In this document: positions 24,781 through 33,912 of the stretch, piece after piece
Layout of the letters: every line of letters starts with the position of its first letter
Numbering within the stretch: position 1 is the first letter of the stretch
DNA from: Saccharum officinarum
Lineage: Eukaryota; Streptophyta; Magnoliopsida; Poales; Poaceae
Length of the DNA stretch: 64,000 bases
Assembly (NCBI GenBank): GCA_020631735.1
Contig: CM036197.1
Coordinates: 50,019,880 to 50,083,879 of the forward strand
Reading direction: 5' to 3'
Notes under the pieces: generated by a model
What the model saw: the letters and a program-made list of their open reading frames with translations, nothing else
What the model was told of the DNA's origin: nothing
The model's database searches: none
Position numbers and translations under genes: made by a program

Positions 24781-25018
24781 GCCCGCTCGACGGGGCGCCT
24801 CGACCGCGCCCCGGCTCCGACTCGTACGAGGCCCGCTCGACGGGGCGCCTCGACCGCGCCCCGGCTCCGACTCGTACGAGGCCCGCTCGACGGGGCGCCT
24901 CGACCGCGCCCCGGCTCCGACTCGTACGAGGCCCGCTCGACGGGGCGCCTCGACCGCGCCCCGGCTCCGACTCGTACGAGGCCCGCTCGACGGGGCGCCT
25001 CGACCGCGCCCCGGCTCC
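24781..25018. repeat. Perfect 50-bp tandem array in the LTR (4.8 copies)
   Basis: The unit begins GCCCGCTCGACGGGGCGCCT and ends CTCGTACGAG. Copies start at 24781, 24831, 24881, 24931 and 24981 (last one partial), identical by eye. It lies in U3 upstream of the TATA box. Confidence 0.95.
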
Positions 25019-25500
25019 TCGACGCGTTTTCTTTACCTACCCCAGGACGAAAGCCATAGCATTCAATGCGGGTACCTACTACCACCTACCGGCATGGCTG
25101 CGGCATGGACCAACGTGGGAACAATACCCACGTCGAGTCTCACTGTTTTACCGCCCATCCCGTGATGGGAGGTGAAACCCGTCACTGTACCCACCTTACC
25201 GCACACTGTTCACCATCAATCACCCTCGAGGGAGGATAAGACAAGGTCCGTTCCCCGCGATATCAGGGATTCGGCCTTATCCATCCAACCTCGACCCGGC
25301 CTCGACCCAGCTTCGACGCTCGGCTTAGTTCGAAGGACGGTATGGCGTGGCGTTCTGGGTCATTTCGCCATCTTGTCTCCCACAACGTCAGGGTACCTAG
25401 GGATGGCCGGCCATTCCGAAGGCACGTCGCTACAGTCAACTCAACAGGAATCGACAAAGCATCACCTCAAGGCTCCCCTTGGCTTGGCCTCCTCTCGCCT

Positions 25501-25508
25501 TATAAAAG
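25501..25508 (+). promoter_or_regulatory. LTR TATA box of the Tat element
   Basis: TATAAAAG at 25501 in the 5' LTR, about 340 bp before the LTR end. A typical plant TATA sequence for the U3/R boundary. Confidence 0.65.
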
Positions 25509-25843
25509 GGTAGGCCAGGGTTCGACAGAGGGGGGCGGACGAAGGAAACAACCAACCACCCGACCGAACAACGAAAAGCAAGAGATCAACATCTCAAGCA
25601 ACCGCCTTTCTCCTTTTTTCTCTTTGAGACTTGGGCTCGACACCCTCTCTCGCCTGCTTGTAACCCCTACACGAGCACCTCGGTGCAAGGAAATACAAAC
25701 CTCTCTCCCCCGCTGGATATAGGGCCTTCTTTTGCCCGAACCAGGATAAACCCCCGTGTGTTCTCCTTGCATCACCATCCAGGAAAGAGTCACGCAGCAT
25801 TTCCTCGTTGGTTTAGGACCCCCTCGGTCCGAACACCGACAGT

Positions 25844-25861
25844 TGGCGCGCCAGGTAGGGG
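25844..25861 (+). other. Primer binding site of the Tat element
   Basis: TGGCGCGCCAGGTAGGGG, two bases after the LTR. This form is usual in grass Tat elements. I recall tRNA-Arg being reported as the primer for RIRE2, which was not checked here. Confidence 0.75.
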
Positions 25862-25902
25862 AGCGCTGCGTGCAAACCTCGCTTTGTCGCCGTTCTTCTT
25901 GG

Positions 25903-28330
25903 ATGGCTAACCCCGAACGCCCGATCCCGTTGGCTACGGTGATCTGGTTTGGGAGTTTGGAGTTCATGTCGCTCGGCTCTGGCTACGACATGATCCTACT
26001 TCCACCCAGGCACCCAACCGACGAGGATTACGAGCTCTCCCAGCCCGGGGGAGCAGTCAACCGGCACCGTCGCTCCAGGCGGCGCGGGCCGCCCGGCGAC
26101 GGCGAGCCCGGTACAACCACCGTCTCCACCTGGCGGAGGGCGATGGGATCCCCGGTCCGGCACCCCCAGACAGGCGCCAGCCTAGATCTCCTTTTGGAAG
26201 ATTTGGGAAGGACGAGCCTGGCTGAGGGTGGCGTGCCGACGAAGAATCCCGCCGCTCCCCCGTCCGGTGAGACACCACTGTCCGTAGCATCTATTTCGCC
26301 ACGGGCAGCGACGTCCCCATCACCATTCCCGTTTGGGCTGGACTCGGTTGCCCGGGTGTATGCATCCTCCGTGAGCACTCGCATGAGCGCTTATGAGGAA
26401 CTCCCCGGACACCATCTACGCTCCACTCTGGACCTCGTTGCGTCCACGCCGGCTTCTGATTATCGGGACTCTACGAGACACCGGAAACAGAGCCTCGTGT
26501 GACTGCTTCTTCATATCGTCACCGCGGTGACGGTTGGCAACGGCCACACATTCCCCCGTCATATTACTACTTTGGCGCTCCTGACTCCGACTCGGCTGAC
26601 GACACCTATGATCCGACTCGCGAGTGCTTCAACATCGACGTTGAAAGCACCTCGGAATCAGAGGACGAAGAGCCGGTCGAAGGAAGGCACACGCCCCCTC
26701 ATGTCGAACTTCCTGCCGAGCGAAACGAGCCCCAGTTCCTTGCGGATCAAGGAGCGCAGCTCGAACAGATTCGCGAGTTGCAGGACCAGCTTGACGAGGA
26801 ACGGGAAAACCTGGATCTTCTCCAGCAAACCCTCGAGCGTGAGCGTGCGGAACACGTATTTGGCGGGAGAGCTCGTGAGAGAGCTCGCGACGTCAACCGT
26901 CGCATCGACGAGGACCGGGCGGTCGACCCTCCGGTTTTCGCTCGAGCCAGCCAAAACGTCGTCGCCGCCGCCATGCTCCTGCGCAACATGCCCGAGCCGT
27001 CAAACCCTGACGCCCGTCGGGCTCGAGACGAAATCCGAGGACTCCTCGAGACTGCCGCCATGCAGCAGGCCGAGAGCTCTGCCTCGAGGCGGCGCGAAGC
27101 AGCCTCGGAGCGGACCCTCGAGCCTTCCCGACAGGAGAGAGAAGCCTCGGTTCATCCCGAGCCTGCCCGGCGAAACCGGGTAGCACCGGCCCCTGAGCCC
27201 ATCGCCAACGACCGCGAGCCTCGAGACACCCGTGGCAACATCGTCGAGCGTCGCACGCGCAAACACGGTGACGGTGTAGCTCGAGGCTACCACGTCCACA
27301 GGGGCGGACGCTACGACAGCTCGGAAGACCGTAGCCCTTCACCCGAACCCCCAGGTCCTCGGGTGTTCAGTAAGGCTATCCGTGAGACGGTGCCCCCGGC
27401 TCGGTTCCGTCCCCCCACGACTCTCACCAAGTATAACGGCGAGACCAAACCCGAACTTTGGCTCGCCGATTTCCGCTTGGCGTGTCAGTTGGGCGGGGCC
27501 ACCGACGACCGGGTCATCATTCGGCAACTCCCCCTGTTCCTCTCCGACACCGCCCGAGCCTGGCTCGAGGATCTCCCACCTTGGCAGATCCACGACTGGG
27601 ACGATCTCGTGAGGGTGTTCGAGGGAAATTTCAAGGGAACCTACATGCGCCCCGGCAACTCGTGGGACCTCCGGGGCTGTAAGCAGAAACCAGATGAGTC
27701 CCTCCGGGACTACATCCGCGCTTCTCCCGGCAGCGCACCGAGCTCCCCAACATCACCGACTCCGACGTGATTACGGCCTTCCTCTCCGGTACCACCTGTA
27801 AGGAGTTGGTCCGGGAGTTGGGCCGTAACACCCCGCTCACTGCCAACGGATTGATGGACATCGTCACCAACTTCGCCGCCGGCGAGGAGGCGGTTGGTGC
27901 AATCTTTGGCGGCGAGCCGGCGAGGGGAGAGCAGAAGGTCGACGACCCCGCGAGTTCCACCCGAGGCCCCAAGAGAAACAACCGCAAGAAGAAGAAAGGC
28001 CAGCAGGGCAAGCTCGAGCCCCGGCCGACGAGCTCGTCGCTGCTACCGAGCACAAGAAACCTCGAGGCCCCCGGCGGGGGCGTCTTCGACAAAATGCTCA
28101 AAGAGCCGTGTCCCTACCACAAGGGACTCACTAACCATAACCTCGAGGATTGTCACATGCTGCGCAGGTACTTCGGGGGGGCCGGCGCCAAGAAGGACGA
28201 CAAGGAGGAGGACCCTAAGGGTGACGACAAGGACGGGGAATTTCCCGAGATCCGCGACTGCTACATGATCTACGGAGGCCCTCGACCTGCCTCTCTGCGC
28301 GCCAGCGCAAGCGAGAACGGCGCGAGGTCT
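25903..28330 (+). pseudogene. Tat element gag, frameshifted
   Basis: The likely start is ATG at 25903 (MANPERPIPLA). The first frame stops at 26502, while the gag frame continues through 26499-27770. That part holds an acidic and coiled-coil-like region (LQDQLDEERENLDLLQQTLE) and a retrotransposon-gag core from about KYNGETKPELWLADF to RARAWLED-like residues. A second shift near 27.73-27.77 kb moves to the frame of 27767-28300. That frame carries a lysine-rich stretch and a zinc-knuckle-like CPYHKGLTNHNLEDC. Gag forms the particle that packages element RNA. With two breaks it cannot be made as one protein. Confidence 0.8.
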
Positions 28331-28374
28331 TCTCCGTACAATCGGCAGTACCCCGTTTCCTTGATTGGTCTGCG

Positions 28375-28580
28375 GTGGCCATCACTTTCGACCGTGATGA
28401 CCACCCAGACTACGTCCCCAACCCGGGGGTCTATCCACTCGTCGTTGACCCCGTCATCGCCAACACACGCCTCACCAAAGTGCTCATGGACGGCGGAAGC
28501 AGCCTCAACATTATCTACTCTCAGACCCTCGACCTCTTGGGGTCGACAGAGCGCGCCTCCAGCCTAGCGTCGGGGGCTTC
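28375..28580 (+). pseudogene. Tat element aspartic protease region
   Basis: The frame at 28375 reads NTRLTKVLMDGGSSLNIIYS, matching the DGGS-type active site of Tat proteases in place of DTGS. The frame then runs out and pol resumes at 28590 in another frame (FGTPANFRKETLTFEVVGF). The protease would cut gag-pol. Confidence 0.75.
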
Positions 28581-28589
28581 CACGGAGTC

Positions 28590-30090
28590 GTGCCAGGGAA
28601 ACGGGCGGAACCCCTCGGGCGGGTCGATCTGCCTGTTTGCTTTGGCACACCGGCCAACTTTCGAAAGGAAACTCTCACTTTCGAAGTGGTCGGATTCCGT
28701 GGAACGTACCACGCTATCCTGGGACGCCCATGCTACGCCAAGTTCATGGCGATCCCGAACTACACCTACCTTAAGCTCAAAATGCCTGGCCCAAACGGTG
28801 TCATCACTGTAGGGCCCTCGTATGAACATGCCTACGAGTGCGACGTCGAGTGCGTCGAGCACGGCGAGGCTGTTTTTGAGTCGGCAAGCTTGGCTGCAGA
28901 CCTCGACGGTCTCGCCAAAACGATTCCCGACCCAAAACGCCATGCCGGCAGCTTCGAGCCCGCCGAAGACGTCAAACTCGTACCCCTCGACCCCGCTGAT
29001 CCCAAAGGAGGACGCTGAACGTCAGCGCCACCCTCGATCCTAAATAGGAAGCAGTGCTCGTCGACTTTCTCCGCGCGAACGTCGACATCTTTGCGTGGAG
29101 TCCCTCGGATATGCCGGGCATACCCAGGGAAGTCGCCGAGCACGCCTTGGAGATCCGGGCCGGATCCAAACCGGTGAAGCAACGCCTGCGCCGCTTCGAT
29201 GAGGAGAAGCGCAGGGTCATCGGCGAGGAGATACACAAACTGTTGGAGGCCGGGTTCATCAAGGAGGTTCATCATCCCGAGTGGCTAGCTAATCCTGTAT
29301 TAGTTAGAAAAAAGAGTGGGAAATGGAGGATGTGCGTAGACTATACTGGTTTAAATAAAGCATGTCCGAAAGTTCCCTCCCTTTGCCACGCATTGATCAA
29401 ATCGTTGATTCCACACGCGGGATGTGAAACTCTCTCATTCTTAGATGCATATTCCGGCTACCACCAGATCAAAATGAAGGAGTCCGACCAGCTCGCGACT
29501 TCATTCATCACCCCATTCGGCATGTATTGCTACGTTACGATGCCCTTCGGTCTCCGGAACGCGGGGGCAACGTACCAGCGATGCATGCAACATGTTTCGG
29601 GAAGCACATTGGGTCGACCGTCGAAGCTTACGTCGACGACATCGTGGTCAAAACCCAACGTGCCGACGATCTGGTCAGCGACCTCGACGTTGCATTCAAG
29701 TGCCTCAGGGCAAAAAACATCAGACTCAATCCAGAAAATGTGTTTTCGGCGTCCCACGAGGTATGCTTTTAGGGTTATCGTATCTAAACGTGGCATCGAG
29801 GCCAACCCTGAAAAAATCTCTGCAATAACCAAGATGGGCCCCATCCGAGATCTCAAAGGCGTACAGAGAGTCACAGGTTGCTTGGCGGCACTCAGCCGTT
29901 TCATTTCGCGCCTCGGCGAAAAAGCACTCCCTCTGTACCGTCTCTTGAGGAAATCGGACCATTTTTCCTGGAACCTCGAGGCTGAGGAGGCTCTCACGAA
30001 ACTGAAAGCCACCCTCTCTAGCTCACCGATCCTCGTCCCTCCGACCCGGGGGAACCACTCCTACTCTATGTCGCCGCGACATCACAAGTA
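28590..30090 (+). pseudogene. Tat element reverse transcriptase, frameshifted
   Basis: A protease/RT linker frame ends at 29018. The RT frame opens at 29054 (FAWSPSDMPGIPREVAEH) and carries the MCVDYTGLNKACPK block and the FGLRNAGATYQRCM block. It then shifts near 29.6 kb to the frame holding the catalytic EAYVDDIVVKT, and returns near 29.76 kb for the thumb and connection (VTGCLAALSRFISRLGEKAL). RT would copy element RNA to DNA. A patch at about 29287-29450 is distinctly more AT-rich than the rest. Confidence 0.85.
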
Positions 30091-30099
30091 GTCAGTGCT

Positions 30100-31010
30100 G
30101 CCCTGGTTGTCGAACGGGCCGAGGAGGCACACACCTTGCTCGTCCAGAGGCCGGTCTATTTCGTTAGCGAGGTGCTCTCTGAAACAAAGTGTCGATATCC
30201 ACAGATCCAGAAACTGCTATATGCTGTCATCTTGACACGGCGCAAGCTCCGACACTACTTCGAGGGTCACCCGATTACTGTGGTTTCTTCTTTCCCCTTG
30301 GGAGAGATAGCCCAGAACCGGGAAGCCTCGGGTAGGATTGCCAAATGGGCGGTCGAGCTCATGGGCGAGGCATTGTCCTATGCGCCGCGAAAAGCTATCA
30401 AGTCACAGGCGTTAGCAGATTTTCTGGCCGAGTGGACTGACACACAACTCCCTCCTGCACAGCTCCAAGCGGAGCTGTGGACCATGTACTTCGATGGGTC
30501 ATTGACGAAAACGGGAGCAGGCGCGGCTTGCTCTTCGTCTCACCCCTCGGGGTTCACATGCGCTACGTCGTCCGGCTTCATTTCCCTGCGTCTAACAACG
30601 TCGCCGAATACGAGGCACTCGTCACGGGGTTGAGAATCGCCATCGAGCTCGGGGTCCGACACCTCGACGTCCGAGGCGACTCCCAACTCGTGATCGATCA
30701 GGTGATGAAGAGCTCGAGCTGCCGCGACCCCAAGATGGAGGCCTACTGCCAAGAAGTACGGCGCCTCGAGGACAAGTTTCACGGCCTCGAGCTCAACCAC
30801 ATCGCACGCAGGTATAATGAGGCCGCTGATGAACTGGCAAAAATCGCGTCCGGTCGAGCCACGGTTCCACCGGACGTCTTCGCGAAAGACCTTCAGCATC
30901 CATCCGTCGGCCTCAGGCCAGACGGGGGGGTCGACGGGCGTCGCTCGACCCTCCACCTGAGGCAGAAGCCCCCTCGACCGGGGCTCAAGCCATGCAGGTG
31001 GGAGATTTGA
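30100..31010 (+). pseudogene. Tat element RNase H and second (archaeal-type) RNase H
   Basis: 30136-30470 carries the remnant first RNase H ([20 protein letters not shown]). From about 30475 a second RNase H starts at [11 protein letters not shown], shifts frame, and continues with [33 protein letters not shown] and YNEAADELAKIASG. These are the D, E, D and D-containing blocks of the extra RNase H typical of Tat elements. It would remove RNA from RNA-DNA hybrids. Confidence 0.8.
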
Positions 31011-32278
31011 CGCCACCGTCTGACCTCGAACCTGATTGGCGCGTCCCGTACCTCGACTACCTCATCCAAGGGGACCTCCCCTCGGATAGGACTGAGGCTC
31101 GACGGATCGCACGCCGGGCCAAAACTTTTGTGATCATGGGCGACAGCAGGGAGCTCTACCGTCGTAGCCCTACCGTATCCTCCAACGTTGCATCACGAAA
31201 GAGCAAGGCAGAAATCTGCTCGGCGATCTTCACTCGGGGGCTTGCGGTCACCACGCTGCGCCTCGAACCCTCGTCGGAAACGCCTTTCGACAAGGATTCT
31301 ATTGGCCGACCGCGGTCTCCGACGCTGTCAAGCTAGTACGCTCCTGCGAGGGTTGTGTCAGTACTATGCGAGACAGACTCATCTTCCGGCACATGCCCTA
31401 CAAACTATCCCCATCACATGGCCGTTCGCCGTTTGGGGGCTCGACCTTGTCGGACCACTGAAAGGACGACCGGCGGCTTCACCCACTTGCTCGTCGCAAT
31501 CGACAAATTCTCCAAGTGGATCGAGGCCCGCCCTATCACCAGCATCAGGTCCGAACAAGCTGTACTCTTCTTCACTAACATTGTTCATCGCTTCGGGGTC
31601 CCCAACTGTATCATCACAGACAATGGCACCCAGTTCACTGGCAAAAAGTTTTTGGATTTCTGCGACAACCACCACATCCGTGTGCTCTGGTCGGCCGTGG
31701 CTCATCCAAAAACAAACGGGCAAGTGGAACGTGCCAACGGCATGGTTCTACAAGGCCTGAAGCCCAGAATCTTTAACAAACTAAACAAACATGGAAAAAA
31801 AATGGGCTGCCGAGCTACCCTCGGTCCTGTGGAGCCTAAGAACAACGCCGAGTCGAGCCACGGGGTTCACTCCGTTCTTCTTAGTCTACGGGTCTGAGGC
31901 TATGCTACCAACCGATATAGAATACGGATCCCCGAGGTTGAAGGCATACAACGAAGACACAACGACGCCACAAGACAGGACGCCCTCGACCAGCTCGAGG
32001 AAGCCCGAGATGTGGCTCTGTTGCATTCTGCCAGGTACCAGCAGGGTCTCCGACGCTACCACGACAGATACGTCCGCAAGCGTGACCTCAACGTTGGTGA
32101 CTTGGTGCTACGGCGGAACCAGAACACCAAGGGACGGCACAAGCTCACACCACCATGGGAAGGGCCGTACATCATCGCAGAAGTACTAAAGCCGGGCACC
32201 TACAAGCTATCCAACGAGAAGGGCGAAATCCTCACCAACGCTTGGAACATTGAACAGCTACGTCGCTTCTTTCCTTAA
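31011..32278 (+). pseudogene. Tat element integrase, frameshifted
   Basis: The zinc-binding region is broken over 31020-31400. The core follows: VAIDKFSKWIEARPI with the first aspartate, IITDNGTQFTGKKF with the second, and [11 protein letters not shown] with the glutamate. The C-terminal part reads [16 protein letters not shown], then [18 protein letters not shown] and [19 protein letters not shown], ending at 32278 (LRRFFP). At least four frame changes are present, some near homopolymers such as the A-run at 31794-31801. Integrase would insert the DNA copy. No chromodomain is seen. Confidence 0.85.
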
Positions 32279-32925
32279 AAAGCCTCGAGGCTCTGTATTT
32301 CCTTTTTCGTCAATAAAGAATACAGCGATGTTCAAAATTTTTCGTTTCGTAATGAGGAAGGATCGACCCTGCACTCCCAGAGTCGACCCTCCCTCGGGGG
32401 CTGCAAGGGGGGAACCCCCGGTCCCCGAAAAAACTTATGCTCTTTTTTAAATTTAAGAACCGCTTCTTAGATCGACTTCGCTGAAAGAGCACCCTAAGGT
32501 TCGAAAGGGCTCTCGAGTCTGGAGCATCACCTACGCCTCCGAGGCTACGGTACCTCCACTCAACCCTTACGCCTTTTAGAGGTACGCCTTCACGCTGAGA
32601 AGATCTAAACAACGGTTTCCTAAAATTAAAAAAAGAACATACCCCTGTCGCTTAGATCAGGCTCTCACACGATTTACTAGGCCGCAACATCACCCTGAAG
32701 CTCGAGGGCAGTCGAGCCGCGAGATCACTTACGCCTCCGAGGCTACGGTACCTCCACTCGCTCCCTTACGCCAAAGGATGTAGCTGCGCGCTAAGTAAAT
32801 CACGCGAGAACACGATCCGTGCGATAAAGGGAAGAAAAGCTCGAGTAAAACTGAATCAACCACGAACCGGTTTATGTTTCGAGTCTTTTAGGCCTCCGCG
32901 GCCACCACGATCAAAATTCGAAATA
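32279..32925 (+). other. 3' non-coding region of the Tat element
   Basis: Between integrase and the antisense ORF. It contains a 30-bp direct repeat starting TACGCCTCCGAGGCTACGGT at 32532-32561 and 32730-32759 (period 198 bp), each in a wider related context. No polypurine tract or LTR start was identified. Confidence 0.6.
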
Positions 32926-33129
32926 CTAACTTATTACATGGGCCTTCATGCCCAGATTTGGCTCACAGGCCTTCGTCGTCGGCAGGCGAACCACCTCGGC
33001 TTCAAAAAGCGAGGCCAGACGACTTCCAGGTTCTTCTTCGGCGGCTTCGATCAGCTCCACGCAGGCATCCTCGTTCTCCTCGTCTGTCCGATCGGGGTCT
33101 GTGATGAAGCCCTGGCAACGAGCCTCATG
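32926..33129 (-). CDS. Antisense ORF of the Tat element, C-terminal part
   Basis: On the minus strand a frame without a start codon in the visible part runs from beside the assembly gap to TAG at 32926-32928. It has 67 open codons and a protein-like, acidic composition (DPDRTDEENEDACVELIEAA, then SRLASLFEAEVVRLPTTKA). One in-frame TGA lies upstream at 33130-33132. Antisense ORFs between pol and the 3' LTR are known from some Tat elements of grasses (for example maize Grande). Function is unknown. The N-terminus is in the gap. Confidence 0.5.
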   Translation of the reverse strand, partial: HEARCQGFITDPDRTDEENEDACVELIEAAEEEPGSRLASLFEAEVVRLPTTKACEPNLGMKAHVIS

Positions 33130-33147
33130 TCAAACACAAACCCCCGA

Positions 33148-33247
33148 NNNNNNNNNNNNNNNNNNNNNNNNNNNNNNNNNNNNNNNNNNNNNNNNNNNNN
33201 NNNNNNNNNNNNNNNNNNNNNNNNNNNNNNNNNNNNNNNNNNNNNNN
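33148..33247. other. Assembly gap (100 N)
   Basis: Exactly 100 N, the usual placeholder for a gap of unknown size. The missing DNA should include the end of the Tat element, its 3' LTR, the start of a Stowaway MITE and perhaps the first exon of the KAKU4-like gene. Confidence 0.98.
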
Positions 33248-33381
33248 ATATGTTTCATGAAGAATCTAATCGGTACCTATTTAGTACGATAAGTATTAGT
33301 GATTTTTATATAAATTTAGTAAAACTTGACATACTTTAACATAGTATTGTTCTAGAATTGCATCGTTTTTGGGACGGAGGG
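33248..33381. mobile_element. Stowaway-like MITE, 3' part only
   Basis: It ends GGGACGGAGGG and has the AAATTTAGT-type interior of Stowaway elements. The left part is lost in the gap. It lies in the upstream intron of the KAKU4-like gene. Confidence 0.55.
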
Positions 33382-33912
33382 TGTGCCACCAATCCATCTG
33401 GTACATATCACATCAGTCAATATGTGTTAGAAATCAGAATTGAAGTCATGGATTCAATGACCTGGCACCATGCTATTACACCTTGAAATTCAGGATAAGT
33501 GGAGCAGAGTCTTTTTTTTTAAAAACAATCTTTCGTTTTTCTAGAGTGAACATAATTTGGGAGCTTCAGGTACTTGGATAGAAATCGTGTGATTTTCTCT
33601 AAATATTCTTCAGTATACAATTTCCGCACCTCCTGTACTTTTTTCCAGTAAAGTGGTTAGAGGATCTCAGTCTTCACCTTAGTAATGTTGGACAATCTTT
33701 TCAGCCAATAAGCAGAAGGGAGGATTAATGCTCTTAGTAATGTTGGACTTTCTTTTAGGCTTGTACCATCATAATATTAATTATGACGCCTTATTACAGA
33801 CAAATTTATTTAATAACTGACCTTGCTCTCTGTATCATCTGATCATTACCTTCCGTGTACTGCTGACTGTTAATTGTGTCCTCACATCACTATATATGTT
33901 GTCCACACTCAG

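Larger units (their letters stand above)
24680..25841 (+). repeat. 5' LTR of the Tat element
   Basis: Starts TGTCGGTACC and ends GAACACCGACA, giving TGTCGGT/ACCGACA inverted ends. It is followed at once by the primer site. It contains a tandem array, a TATA box at 25501 and GC-rich frames that are not genes. Length 1162 bp. The preceding five bases are CTTGG. Confidence 0.85.
24680..33147 (+). mobile_element. Ty3/gypsy element, Tat lineage (RIRE2/Retand-like), truncated by gap
   Basis: One 5' LTR (24680-25841), primer site, gag, protease, RT, RNase H, a second RNase H and integrase follow in the gypsy order, then a long 3' region with an antisense ORF. The double RNase H, the primer site TGGCGCGCCAGGTAGGGG and the DGGS-type protease motif point to the Tat lineage. 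Coding frames are broken many times. The 3' LTR is not seen and must lie in or be collapsed within the gap at 33148. Confidence 0.85.

Noticed and set aside
24781..25018. Could the regular 50-bp array be a CRISPR array?
   Set aside because: The copies are contiguous with no spacers, the genome is a plant, and it lies in an LTR.
24602..25165. 187-codon frame with repeated residues
   Set aside because: Produced by the 50-bp tandem array in the Tat LTR. The period is not a multiple of three across the full array and no gene start context exists.
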